Positions 40,773 to 48,899 of a DNA stretch of 64,000 nt are shown in pieces. Origin of the DNA: Psychrobacter sp. P2G3. GTDB taxonomy: Bacteria > Pseudomonadota > Gammaproteobacteria > Pseudomonadales > Moraxellaceae. Both the position numbers and the translations under genes were made by a program. The first letter of the stretch is position 1; every line of letters begins with the position of its first letter. Below the pieces are notes generated by a model. The model did not search any database, had not been told where the DNA came from, and saw only the letters and a program-made list of their open reading frames with translations. The stretch is taken from positions 1,488,001-1,552,000 of the forward strand of contig NZ_CP012529.1 in NCBI RefSeq assembly GCF_001593285.1, read 5' to 3'.

Positions 40773-42164
40773 TTAAGCCCACATTGCCGTTAAGCGTTTT
40801 TGTTGGTAGCGTAAGCGCAGGGTGAGTAGAATGGAAGATAGGAATAAACCAGTAATCAATGCCATCCAAAACCCTTGTGCACCAACATCTGTAAAACGCA
40901 CTAGGTAAACCCCCAGTGGCAAAGCGACTACCCAATAGCAGAAAAGCGTTACCCACATCGGTATCGTTGTATCTTGCATTCCGCGTAATATACCAGCTAC
41001 GTTGACCTGCCAGCCATCAAAAAGTTGATAAGCCAACGCAAAGATTAACAGGTGCATGGCCTGCGCTCGTAACTCAAGATTGTCCGTAAATGCTGCTGCC
41101 AGCTGTGGTCTGAACAGCCATATTCCAAGCATACAGACAAGGGCGATCAGCACTGTCCAAATAAGTCCCGTTGCTTGAACATGGCGTAAAGCCAGCAGAT
41201 TCTTTTCGCCAAAGCGATTAGAGACCATAATAGTCAATGCCATCGCAACCGATATAGGAATCATAAATAGCTGTGAGGTTACCGATAGAGCGACTTGATG
41301 TGACGCTGTGGCTAATTCACCTAATGGACTGATAACCAATGCGCCTAAGCTAAATAAGCTGGCCTCAAAGAAGATGGAGAGACCAATTGGAATACCAAGC
41401 TTAAGTAGTTTAGTTATTTGCTCACGATTGGGAGCCGTAAAGCTATAAAAAAAGCGCGTGCTAGCAAATTGCTGACGTTTAGAAAAAGTAGTATAAGCGC
41501 CTAAAAGTAGCACGTTAATCCATAGTACTAATGCCGTTGCAACTCCGCAACCCGCACCGCCCATCTCTGGCATACCAAATAGCCCGTGGATAAAGATATA
41601 GTTGAGCGGAATATCTGCTAATAGGCCGATGATACTAATAACTGTGACTGGTTCAGGTCGACCGAGCGCCTCGCAGTAACTACGCAACACAGCATAAATG
41701 GCAAGGGCAGGGAAGCCAAAAGAAACGCCATGCAGATATTGAGTAGCTATCGGTTGGATATTTTCGGGGACGCCCATTATACTTAGGACATTTGGCATCA
41801 AATTAACGATAATAAAACCGCAAAGACCGATAACACTAGCCGTCCATATCGACTGCTGAGTGATATGTGGGACTTGGCTGTGTTTGTTTTGCCCTATCGC
41901 TTCCCCAATTAGAGGAGTGGTGGCGATTAAAATACCTGTTGCCAATAAGAACAGCGGTAGCCAAATACCAGCGCCAACAGCGACAGCAGCCAAATCGAGC
42001 GCTGAGACGCGTCCCGCCATAATGGAGTCAACGACACCCAGTGCGGCTTGGCAAAATTGGGTAATCAAAATCGGTAGCGCCAGCACGCCTAAACGTAAGC
42101 TGTAGCTTTTAAAATCTATAAAGGATAATGGCAAAACCATAGTTAGCAACTTTTCATTATTCAC
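40773..42164 (-). CDS. MATE-family multidrug efflux pump (NorM-like)
   Basis: 463 residues with 12 membrane segments in two homologous halves. MATE marks are QAALGVVDSIMAGRVSALDLAAVAVG, GLLADIPLNYIFIHGLFGMPEMGGAGCGVAT and FQLFDGWQVN-like LAYQLFDGWQVNVAGILRGMQDT. Such pumps exchange cationic drugs for sodium or protons. The start is a GTG at 42164, with a weak site; the ATG at 42140 is an alternative. Confidence 0.9.
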   Translation of the reverse strand: MNNEKLLTMVLPLSFIDFKSYSLRLGVLALPILITQFCQAALGVVDSIMAGRVSALDLAAVAVGAGIWLPLFLLATGILIATTPLIGEAIGQNKHSQVPHITQQSIWTASVIGLCGFIIVNLMPNVLSIMGVPENIQPIATQYLHGVSFGFPALAIYAVLRSYCEALGRPEPVTVISIIGLLADIPLNYIFIHGLFGMPEMGGAGCGVATALVLWINVLLLGAYTTFSKRQQFASTRFFYSFTAPNREQITKLLKLGIPIGLSIFFEASLFSLGALVISPLGELATASHQVALSVTSQLFMIPISVAMALTIMVSNRFGEKNLLALRHVQATGLIWTVLIALVCMLGIWLFRPQLAAAFTDNLELRAQAMHLLIFALAYQLFDGWQVNVAGILRGMQDTTIPMWVTLFCYWVVALPLGVYLVRFTDVGAQGFWMALITGLFLSSILLTLRLRYQQKRLTAMWA

Positions 42165-42464
42165 GTTGGTTATTGTTAATATTCAAGTACTGCGATCAGT
42201 AAATCGTTAGCGAGGCAGTAACATAGGAATCGTGTCGATGATAATACTCCGATAAATAATATGAGCAAGTCTATATAAGCAGAGTATGAAAGAAATGCAG
42301 ATGCTAAAACAAAAATAACCCGTCAATCTACGAGATGCATTGACAGGTCAAAAGTAGATAGGATAATAAAGAGCTAGGGTATGATATCAACGCTTAAGAA
42401 GCGTCTGACATTTTTTAGAATAATTATAAATTTAACACTATGTTTATACTTCTAAAACCAAGGT
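42165..42464 (-). other. Gap with a terminator-like hairpin for the 42465 lipoprotein gene
   Basis: About 300 bases. Arms ACCTGTCAAT and ATTGACGGGT (42317-42348), followed on the minus strand by TATTTTTGTTTT, form a plausible terminator some 120 bases past the lipoprotein stop. The rest should carry the MATE-pump promoter. No gene seen. Confidence 0.5.
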
Positions 42465-43493
42465 CTATAACGATTCAGGTAAATCTTGCACCACTGCTTG
42501 ATAACCAATCAGTTTATTATTCGCGTCAAATGCTTGCACGACAATAGCGTAATTAGTCGAAATATTTGGAATTACAGGCGTAAACAGGGTTTCGTGGTTG
42601 GTTAAGACAACATTCTGTACGTAACCGTTAGCACCAGACTCTGCTTTATTGACATTGATTTGACTGACCAATACCTGTTTGGTATTACTTGGATTCTGCC
42701 AAGTAACGATTTTTTGGCTACCATTACCAGTAATGTCGAGCATCATAGTACCCAGCTTATAATCAAGCGTATAGGTGGTAAAGTTAGAACGATCACTGAG
42801 GGTATAAGTCACTTTACAGTTATCTTCAGCAGCTGAAAGGGTAGTGCCACCTAGACTATCTTGATACTCAAAGCTACCGCGCCATGGTTTACCTGTTTGC
42901 TTATCTTCAAAACTACCTGCAAATGTAGTCATTAAGTTTGGCGTTTCAAGATTTAAATCATTGATATATTTTATATCTAAAAATTCTGCTGTATCGAGGC
43001 TACCAGTTACCTTACCTGTAATATAATTATCTACTTTAAAACCAGTATTAACATCGAGTGTGCGGTTTTGTTGGCAAATCTGCTGTTGATAACTAATGCG
43101 CCCATCAACACTGCCCGCGCCGTCGTTACTAATATCGAAATATATCGCCCCGATATCAATATCGCTATTATCACCATTATTGAGCTCGACGAAGTGACCG
43201 ACATAGAGACCGCCACGACCACCCTCTGGTGTTAATTTATCTAAGAAATTATCCAATGATTCCTCTGGTAAAAATACAGACTCCAGAATCTCAGCCATAC
43301 TTTTTTCATCATCAGTCAGCTTGTCTTCGACTTCTTTGACTTTATCTTCCACACGATCGTATTCGTTTTTAACTTGGTCTTCGATACGGTCGTACTCTTC
43401 TTTGACTTTATCACCATCGCTGCCACAGGCGCTTAGCGTAAGCCCCAATATACTGACAGTTAATACAGATAGTACGAGTTTGGGTGCGCTCAT
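42465..43493 (-). CDS. Lipoprotein with 11-residue coiled-coil repeats
   Basis: 342 residues. Signal peptide and lipobox LTLSACGSD (Cys23). Residues 33-54 are two near-identical 11-residue repeats (EYDRIEDQVKN, EYDRVEDKVKE), followed by a third looser unit (EVEDKLTDDEK), giving a highly charged helix just after the lipid anchor. From about residue 85 the protein is beta-rich and contains GRGGLYVGHFVELNNGDNSDIDIGAIYFDIS. I do not recognise the C-terminal domain. It may stand off from the membrane on the helix. Own promoter and terminator are likely. Confidence 0.7.
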   Translation of the reverse strand: MSAPKLVLSVLTVSILGLTLSACGSDGDKVKEEYDRIEDQVKNEYDRVEDKVKEVEDKLTDDEKSMAEILESVFLPEESLDNFLDKLTPEGGRGGLYVGHFVELNNGDNSDIDIGAIYFDISNDGAGSVDGRISYQQQICQQNRTLDVNTGFKVDNYITGKVTGSLDTAEFLDIKYINDLNLETPNLMTTFAGSFEDKQTGKPWRGSFEYQDSLGGTTLSAAEDNCKVTYTLSDRSNFTTYTLDYKLGTMMLDITGNGSQKIVTWQNPSNTKQVLVSQINVNKAESGANGYVQNVVLTNHETLFTPVIPNISTNYAIVVQAFDANNKLIGYQAVVQDLPESL

Positions 43494-43681
43494 AAATGAG
43501 TCCTAGAATGTGAAAATAGTTTAGACAAAAGAACTAAGGCGTAAATCTAGGGCGTAAATATAGCAAACTTTGATAAGATAGTGATAGAAAAACCTTAAAG
43601 TGGTTTTATCTCATATAACTACGTAAAAAACTTGTTTGTTTTTTATATATGCAAATTATATATTGTCGATACAAGCGTTCA

Positions 43682-44176
43682 TTACTCGCACTCATTACTA
43701 TCTGGCACTAGCTCCAATGTCTCCGCCATATCTATAATAGCCTGCCAGTGTTTGGGCTCAAGCGGTATAACTGTCAATTGCTCGCAGCCCTTTCTAAGTA
43801 GTAATGAATCCTCAAGTGTAGGGATAAATTTCAGTTCAGATAGTGGTAAGGTTTCTTTAAAAGCTTGTTCAAAAGTCACATCGACCATATACCAGCGTGG
43901 TTCTTCTTCGGTTGCGATGGGGTCGTAATGCCGATGTTCAGGATGAAACTGGGTAGGATCAGGGTAACCAGCTTGGCTTACAGTCATGATGCCAGCGACG
44001 CCAGATGGTTTTGCGCTTGAATGATAAAAAAACACTTTATCACCTACCTTCATATCATCGCGCATAAAGTTACGAGCGCGGTAGTTGCGCACGCCGTCCC
44101 AACATTCTGTGCCCAAACGTTGTAGGTCTTCAATTCCAAAAAAGCTTGGATTAGACTTCATTAGCCAATATGCCAT
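43682..44176 (-). CDS. EVE-domain protein (DUF55, THYN1-like)
   Basis: 164 residues forming a PUA-like fold. Marks are YWLMKSNPSFFGIEDL, WDGVRNYRARNFMRDDMKVGDKVFFYHSS and GVAGIMTVSQAGYPDPTQF. EVE domains bind modified bases in DNA or RNA (5-methylcytosine and relatives). The stand-alone form is common in proteobacteria and its role is unsettled. The ATG at 44176 has TAGGA at good spacing, so the eight extra codons up to 44200 are probably not used. Confidence 0.88.
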   Translation of the reverse strand: MAYWLMKSNPSFFGIEDLQRLGTECWDGVRNYRARNFMRDDMKVGDKVFFYHSSAKPSGVAGIMTVSQAGYPDPTQFHPEHRHYDPIATEEEPRWYMVDVTFEQAFKETLPLSELKFIPTLEDSLLLRKGCEQLTVIPLEPKHWQAIIDMAETLELVPDSNECE

Positions 44177-44485
44177 ATCGTGTATCCTAATATTTGTCAT
44201 GTGATATTAAAGCTGTTACGTAGGTTGTTATAAGAGTGTTTGCACGATTTTCTATAACCTGCGCCTTATAAGTAAAGTTTATATATTTTGCCTGTCAGAT
44301 GGCATTGTTGATAGTAACGTTTGTTGATACTAGCGTTTATGAATAGTTATAGTTAGTTCAATATAAAAAAGACACGTTAATAGACTAAATTAGTAAAGAC
44401 AGTGCTTTTCTTTCATGTACGTAGCCGTTATCCTAGCCGTATTTTTTGCGGTTTGCCGCCGCTTTTTATTGAATAAGTTTACGTT

Positions 44486-45757
44486 ATGTCCATATCTGAG
44501 TTCGATAATATTACAACGCCATCTAATGTTACGAGTACTTCTTGTATAGAAGCAATAGTCATACCGTTGGCGCTATACATTCATATTCCGTGGTGTGTGA
44601 AAAAATGCCCTTATTGTGATTTTAACTCGCACGAGTTGGGCGCTGATGTACAGTTATCAATGTATGATGAGTACGTAGATACGCTCTTGCTAGATGCGCA
44701 GATGCAGCAGCCTCTAACTCAAGGACGCCAGATTAGCTCAATATTTATTGGTGGTGGTACACCGTCATTATTACCGATTGTACAGTATCAACGTTTATTT
44801 GCCGGTTTACGAGCCTGCTTTGAATTTGCGGATGATATTGAAGTTACCATGGAGGCGAATCCTGGAACTTTGGAACATGCGCCATTCGCTGAGTATCTAA
44901 AAGTAGGTATTAATCGCTTATCTATTGGGGTACAGAGCTTCGCTGCTGATAAGTTGCAAACACTTGGACGTATTCACGATCCTAAGCAGGCAACAGCAGC
45001 TATTCATGCTGCGCGCGCTGCTGGTTTTGAGCGGGTAAATGTAGACTTAATGCATGGTTTGCCGCAGCAGTCACTCAGCGAGGCATTATATGATATCCAA
45101 ACAGCGCACGATGCTGGCGCAACGCACATCTCTTGGTATCAGCTGACAATTGAGCCAAATACCGTATTCTATCGCAGTCAGCCTATCCTACCTGATGAAG
45201 ATAGCTTGGCTGATATTGAGGATGCAGGGCAGGCGCTGCTACAGCGTCTGGGTTATGATAACTATGAAGTATCAGCATGGGCAGGTGAGTCAGATAAGCC
45301 ATGTCGACATAATGTCAATTACTGGCAGTTTGGCGATTATTTAGCAATTGGTGCTGGCGCGCACGGTAAAATAACCATAAATGATGGTTCGTTAGATAAC
45401 AGTGTGTCAGGTTTATCAAAAGATAATGAGACGCTCTTAGAAGCAGGTATTTACCGTTTTAGCAAATCACGCTCTCCGAAAGACTATATGACTTATCAAG
45501 ATACCCCAAAAATGGTCAATTGGCTGCCAATTGCTGATGATGAGTTGGTCAGTGAGTTTATGCTTAATGCGCTACGTTTACATGAAGGAGTGACATGGTC
45601 GCTATTTGAATCGAGAACAGGACTGAGCTATGAGAGCATAGCGCTGCAAGTGAATAAGCTAGTCGAGCAAGGCTTATTAATGAATAATACTGAGCTGTTA
45701 CAACCAACTTTATTAGGTCGTCGCTATTTAAATCAGATATTGCACGCATTTTTATAA
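44486..45757 (+). CDS. hemW: Radical SAM haem chaperone HemW (HemN-like)
   Basis: 423 residues. The radical-SAM motif CVKKCPYC (CxxxCxxC) is near residue 37 in HIPWCVKKCPYCDFNSHEL. IGGGTPSLLP and VTMEANPGTLE are also typical. HemW binds haem and inserts it in respiratory enzymes; older annotation calls it coproporphyrinogen oxidase, but it lacks the second-SAM residues of HemN. It begins with about 25 extra residues before the core. It is divergent from the EVE gene. Confidence 0.9.
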   Translation: MSISEFDNITTPSNVTSTSCIEAIVIPLALYIHIPWCVKKCPYCDFNSHELGADVQLSMYDEYVDTLLLDAQMQQPLTQGRQISSIFIGGGTPSLLPIVQYQRLFAGLRACFEFADDIEVTMEANPGTLEHAPFAEYLKVGINRLSIGVQSFAADKLQTLGRIHDPKQATAAIHAARAAGFERVNVDLMHGLPQQSLSEALYDIQTAHDAGATHISWYQLTIEPNTVFYRSQPILPDEDSLADIEDAGQALLQRLGYDNYEVSAWAGESDKPCRHNVNYWQFGDYLAIGAGAHGKITINDGSLDNSVSGLSKDNETLLEAGIYRFSKSRSPKDYMTYQDTPKMVNWLPIADDELVSEFMLNALRLHEGVTWSLFESRTGLSYESIALQVNKLVEQGLLMNNTELLQPTLLGRRYLNQILHAFL

Positions 45758-45829
45758 GGCTTACATGCTTAACATTTTATATATGTGCTTATAATAACAG
45801 TGATTCATCAATTACTGTTATTAAGAATC

Positions 45830-45858
45830 AAAAAAAGGCTTACCAAATGGCAAGCCCT
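45830..45858 (-). terminator. Terminator after the entericidin-like gene
   Basis: GGCTT ... AAGCC hairpin, followed on the minus strand by a T7 run, 28 bases past the stop. Confidence 0.75.
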
Positions 45859-45885
45859 TCAAACATTTAATCTAAAATGTGAAAC

Positions 45886-46026
45886 TTAGATTTTGTTTTG
45901 AACTTCTTGAGCACTACCACTAACAGCGTTACCAGCACTTGATACGTCTTGGCCTAGACCTTTGAAAGTGTTGCAACCAGTTAATACAAACATAGCGGTC
46001 AATGATGCGATAATTACTTTTTTCAT
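45886..46026 (-). CDS. Entericidin-like small lipoprotein
   Basis: 46 residues: signal peptide, lipobox VLTGC (Cys18), then TFKGLGQDVSSAGNAVSGSAQEVQN. This is the entericidin A/B layout, whose members act in stress or as a bacteriolytic/antidote pair in enterics; role here unknown. The ATG at 46026 has GAGGAC upstream, so the longer frame to 46074 is not used. Own terminator downstream. Confidence 0.85.
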   Translation of the reverse strand: MKKVIIASLTAMFVLTGCNTFKGLGQDVSSAGNAVSGSAQEVQNKI

Positions 46027-46400
46027 AATAATGTCCTCAAAGTGAATAGATTCATACGATGGAAGTAGTAACACTAAGCATTTTGGCTAAGTATTACTAA
46101 CTAGATACAGGATAAAACTGCAAAATCATGATATCAGCCAAACATTGATATAAATGCTGTTCTGATGTCATCAAACTGTCTTGATATCCATTGCAGCCAT
46201 GATAATCAAAGTTAAAATCTGTGCACAGTATCAAAATGTAATTATTGACAATAAACTGTAACTTTTAATTACGAAAGGTAGCAATCTATTTTACCTATCT
46301 GTTATTTGATAAGAGCTAATGAAACATAATTTAAGCGGGTAATAGCCTGTAGATGTCGTGAATAAAATCAATCTTCTCTAACCCTATTTATGGAAAATCT
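46027..46400. promoter_or_regulatory. Divergent region of the entericidin-like gene and trmL
   Basis: 374 bases, AT-rich, no gene. It should hold both promoters; no convincing box pair is evident by eye. Confidence 0.4.
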
Positions 46401-46964
46401 ATGACCATTCATATTGTGCTAGTAGCGCCCAAAATGCCTAGCAATACTGGCAATATTATTCGTTTATGTGCCAATAGTGGCGCGCAGTTGCATTTGGTGC
46501 AACCGTTAGGCTTTGAGCTGGATGATAAAAAGTTGCGACGTGCTGGATTGGATTATCATGAATACGCACACCTGCAAGTACACGCTGATTGGTCGGCAGC
46601 GAAGCAGGCGTTACTTGAGTCAGGTTGCCGAGCAATCACAGCGTTGACGACTAAACTTAGTAAACCATTTTATGATTATAATTTCATGGCGCAAACAAAT
46701 ACTAATACCGACAATACACCAGCGGTAGCGCCTAGCGTAGCACTGGTTTTTGGTTCTGAAACTGCAGGTCTAGCGGATGATATACGTGAAGATATTGGTG
46801 TTGATAACTGGTTAAGATTGCCAATGTTGCCCGACTCCCGCAGTCTTAACTTGTCTAATAGTGTGGCAATATGCCTCTATGAGGTATGGCGGCAGCAAGG
46901 CTTTAATGGCGATGAAGGTCGCAGTATTGGCTATGAGACCCTCACTGTCTATGATCCAAAATAG
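46401..46964 (+). CDS. trmL: tRNA (cytidine/uridine-34-2'-O)-methyltransferase TrmL
   Basis: SPOUT-fold methyltransferase for the ribose of position 34 in leucine tRNAs. Marks are VLVAPKMPSNTGNIIRLCANSG, LVFGSETAGLADDI and LPMLPDSRSLNLSNSVAICLYEVWRQ, the knotted SAM site. Length (187) exceeds E. coli TrmL (157), mainly through an insert near residue 100 (NTNTDNTPAVAPS) and the C-terminus. It converges with tusE; only 21 bases separate the stops. Confidence 0.92.
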   Translation: MTIHIVLVAPKMPSNTGNIIRLCANSGAQLHLVQPLGFELDDKKLRRAGLDYHEYAHLQVHADWSAAKQALLESGCRAITALTTKLSKPFYDYNFMAQTNTNTDNTPAVAPSVALVFGSETAGLADDIREDIGVDNWLRLPMLPDSRSLNLSNSVAICLYEVWRQQGFNGDEGRSIGYETLTVYDPK

Positions 46965-46985
46965 TACTTTATAAAGAAGTGGTTT

Positions 46986-47324
46986 TTATAAACAGTTAGG
47001 CGGCTTTGGTAGGCCAGCCAAGCGATTGACATGACGGGCGACTAAACCAGTATGAAATAATTGCTGCAGTTTTTGGTTGCTGATATCGTGATCAGGCAAA
47101 GTCTTCTGCAACCATTTAATTAATGGACGGGTAGCTGGCGAGTGATTGAACTTAGCAAAAAAAGCACGTACCTGTTGTAGGATGGCAATATGCTCGTCAT
47201 TTAGATTTACATCTAATGTATCTGCCAGTTGTTGAGCGATATCAGATGTCCAGATGCTATGGTCACAAAGATGACCGTCTTGATCTAGAGCGATGTTAGA
47301 TATAGTAATATTAGATACAGTCAT
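46986..47324 (-). CDS. tusE: Sulfurtransferase TusE (DsrC family)
   Basis: 112 residues; accepts sulfur from TusD and passes it to MnmA. The penultimate Cys111 is the persulfide carrier, placed at the end as in E. coli TusE. The core DEHIAILQQVRAFFAKFNHSPATRPLIKWL is typical of DsrC proteins. It overlaps tusB by four bases and is the last gene of tusDCBE. Confidence 0.93.
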   Translation of the reverse strand: MTVSNITISNIALDQDGHLCDHSIWTSDIAQQLADTLDVNLNDEHIAILQQVRAFFAKFNHSPATRPLIKWLQKTLPDHDISNQKLQQLFHTGLVARHVNRLAGLPKPPNCL

Positions 47325-47650
47325 AAGGCGATTGTCACTACTTTATCAAACTGTGGGTCTTGGGTCATGGTTACCCAATCATCATCAGTTAAAACACCAG
47401 TTAGCTTGGCGTTTAAGTTTAGCTTGGCAGTCGTGTTGTTACTAAGCTGTGCGACATCATCAGCTAGAGCATAAATGCCAGCGATACCTTCTATATCACT
47501 ATCACTTAAATAGGCATGCAGCCATTCAATAAAAGCGACAGTCGCGCCTAACAAGATAATGCTGTCACCAGCGCGCCATGTTAGTGCCATTTCTTCTGTG
47601 CTGTGCCTGAGTCTATCCATTGTGCTGTGTAATTGGTATAAAGTTGCCAT
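47321..47650 (-). CDS. tusB: TusB-like (DsrH) protein
   Basis: 109 residues from the ATG at 47650, which has a GGAAAC site eight bases upstream; the frame opens at 47680. The start MATLYQLHSTMDRL and the DsrH-like core SIILLGATVAFIEWLH fit TusB, part of the TusBCD heterohexamer. Sequence identity to enteric TusB is probably low; the assignment leans on position between tusC and tusE. Confidence 0.85.
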   Translation of the reverse strand: MATLYQLHSTMDRLRHSTEEMALTWRAGDSIILLGATVAFIEWLHAYLSDSDIEGIAGIYALADDVAQLSNNTTAKLNLNAKLTGVLTDDDWVTMTQDPQFDKVVTIAL

Positions 47651-47704
47651 ATTGAGTTTCCGAATGATTGCAGATCGCAAGTTAATATATAGAAATATAT
47701 ACCG

Positions 47705-48028
47705 TTAAAAGGCTAAAATCTGCTCAAAATCTTGTGAGTTAACGACTTCTGGTATTAGCGTAAGCTGCGAGGCCAAGTCACTTGGTACCATTCCTGTAAG
47801 CCAACCGCTAAATACATCCTCAGGTAGCCAAGCTGGTGGCATGTCATATAGTTCAAGAGATTGAATCATACCGTGCAAACGAGACTTCGGCTGCATTAAT
47901 AATCCAAAGACAGGGGCGTCTAAATAAAGCTGTACCTCATGACCGAAAGTTGCAAGCGTCAAGGCGAGGGCACAGCCTTCATAACTTGCCATCTCCGTTG
48001 CAATGCGCAGCTGAATGAGTAATTTCAT
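47705..48028 (-). CDS. tusC: TusC-like (DsrF) protein
   Basis: 107 residues, DsrE/DsrF-like fold (Rossmann-like). The middle subunit of TusBCD, without a catalytic Cys. MKLLIQLRIATEMASYEGCALALTLATFGHEVQLYL is a DsrE-like N-terminus. Position between tusD and tusB supports the name. Confidence 0.85.
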   Translation of the reverse strand: MKLLIQLRIATEMASYEGCALALTLATFGHEVQLYLDAPVFGLLMQPKSRLHGMIQSLELYDMPPAWLPEDVFSGWLTGMVPSDLASQLTLIPEVVNSQDFEQILAF

Positions 48029-48075
48029 AGGTTACTTCTCATTATTCATGATTAATATTCGTGCTCAATTGGCAC

Positions 48076-48543
48076 TTAAAACTGTATTAGACGGCAGTTG
48101 CCTTGCATCATCATCGCAAGCTCGCTAAGTCCAACTAAATGAAAGCCATCGGCGATATTTTCACCATTCAGCTGATGGCGTGCGCTGTTATCGTTATCAC
48201 TAATACCGCGACTAAGCGCGGTGCTGACGCATACAGGTAGCGAGAGCTGGTATTGCTTAGCAAGCGCTTGCCATTCTTGAGTTAAGTCGGTCTGGTCGGC
48301 TGACTGCCAGCGTAAACGATTGGCCATATGCGCCGCATCAGCATAAAAAAAGACATTTAACGACTGCGTATCGTTTTCAACGACTTCCTGCTCATTATTC
48401 TTATCAGCAGGTTGTATTTGTTGCAGCTTTACTTGTTCTAAAAGGGCACGGGCATAACGCAGCGCCAACTGAGCAAGCGGCTGGCTCGGATCAGTAGTAA
48501 GTAGGAGTAGCGGGGTCGGTTTGTTAATTGTAGGCATGGTCAT
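48076..48543 (-). CDS. tusD: Sulfurtransferase TusD-like (DsrE)
   Basis: 155 residues. The DsrE-fold N-terminus (PLLLLTTDPSQPLAQLALRYARALLE) and the catalytic-cysteine segment LPVCVSTALSRGI are present. TusD takes sulfur from TusA and gives it to TusE. An Asn/Glu-rich insert near residue 45 (PADKNNEQEVVENDTQS) makes it longer than E. coli TusD (128). It heads tusDCBE. Confidence 0.88.
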   Translation of the reverse strand: MTMPTINKPTPLLLLTTDPSQPLAQLALRYARALLEQVKLQQIQPADKNNEQEVVENDTQSLNVFFYADAAHMANRLRWQSADQTDLTQEWQALAKQYQLSLPVCVSTALSRGISDNDNSARHQLNGENIADGFHLVGLSELAMMMQGNCRLIQF

Positions 48544-48899
48544 ATACGTAGTATCGCCAGTTATCGGTTATTATTAATATTGAAAGAAAGATGGTTGAAT
48601 ATAAATAACGAGATTTTATCTCTATTCAGCTTTGCATTTATGTTGATTATCATGCATTTTAGTTGTCTATCTAGTATTCTTCAACATCTTACTATCAAAA
48701 GAGTTGTCCCTAGTTTAAGTTTTAAGTATTCATGCTACCATAAAGTTGACCCAGTCAAATGCTGTATGTATTTTAATAAGCAAACTTATAAAAATACAAC
48801 GACTTATCTAGTGTGACCATCTCGTAAGAAAAAACTATGAACAATCATGCTTGGTTCAGGTAGTCTTATAGTCCTATGCTGTACGGAGCTCTTATCATT
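48544..48899. promoter_or_regulatory. Divergent tusD/glnE upstream region
   Basis: About 356 bases, AT-rich. A 78-codon frame at 48580-48816 is present but starts with TTG, has no ribosome-binding site and no family character. The region should hold promoters for tusD and glnE. Confidence 0.4.

Noticed and set aside
40750..40956. 68-codon minus-strand frame
   Set aside because: Overlaps the 3' end of the MATE-pump gene in another frame and has no own features.
48580..48816. 78-codon frame upstream of glnE
   Set aside because: TTG start, no ribosome-binding site, no family features, and it lies in the expected promoter region.
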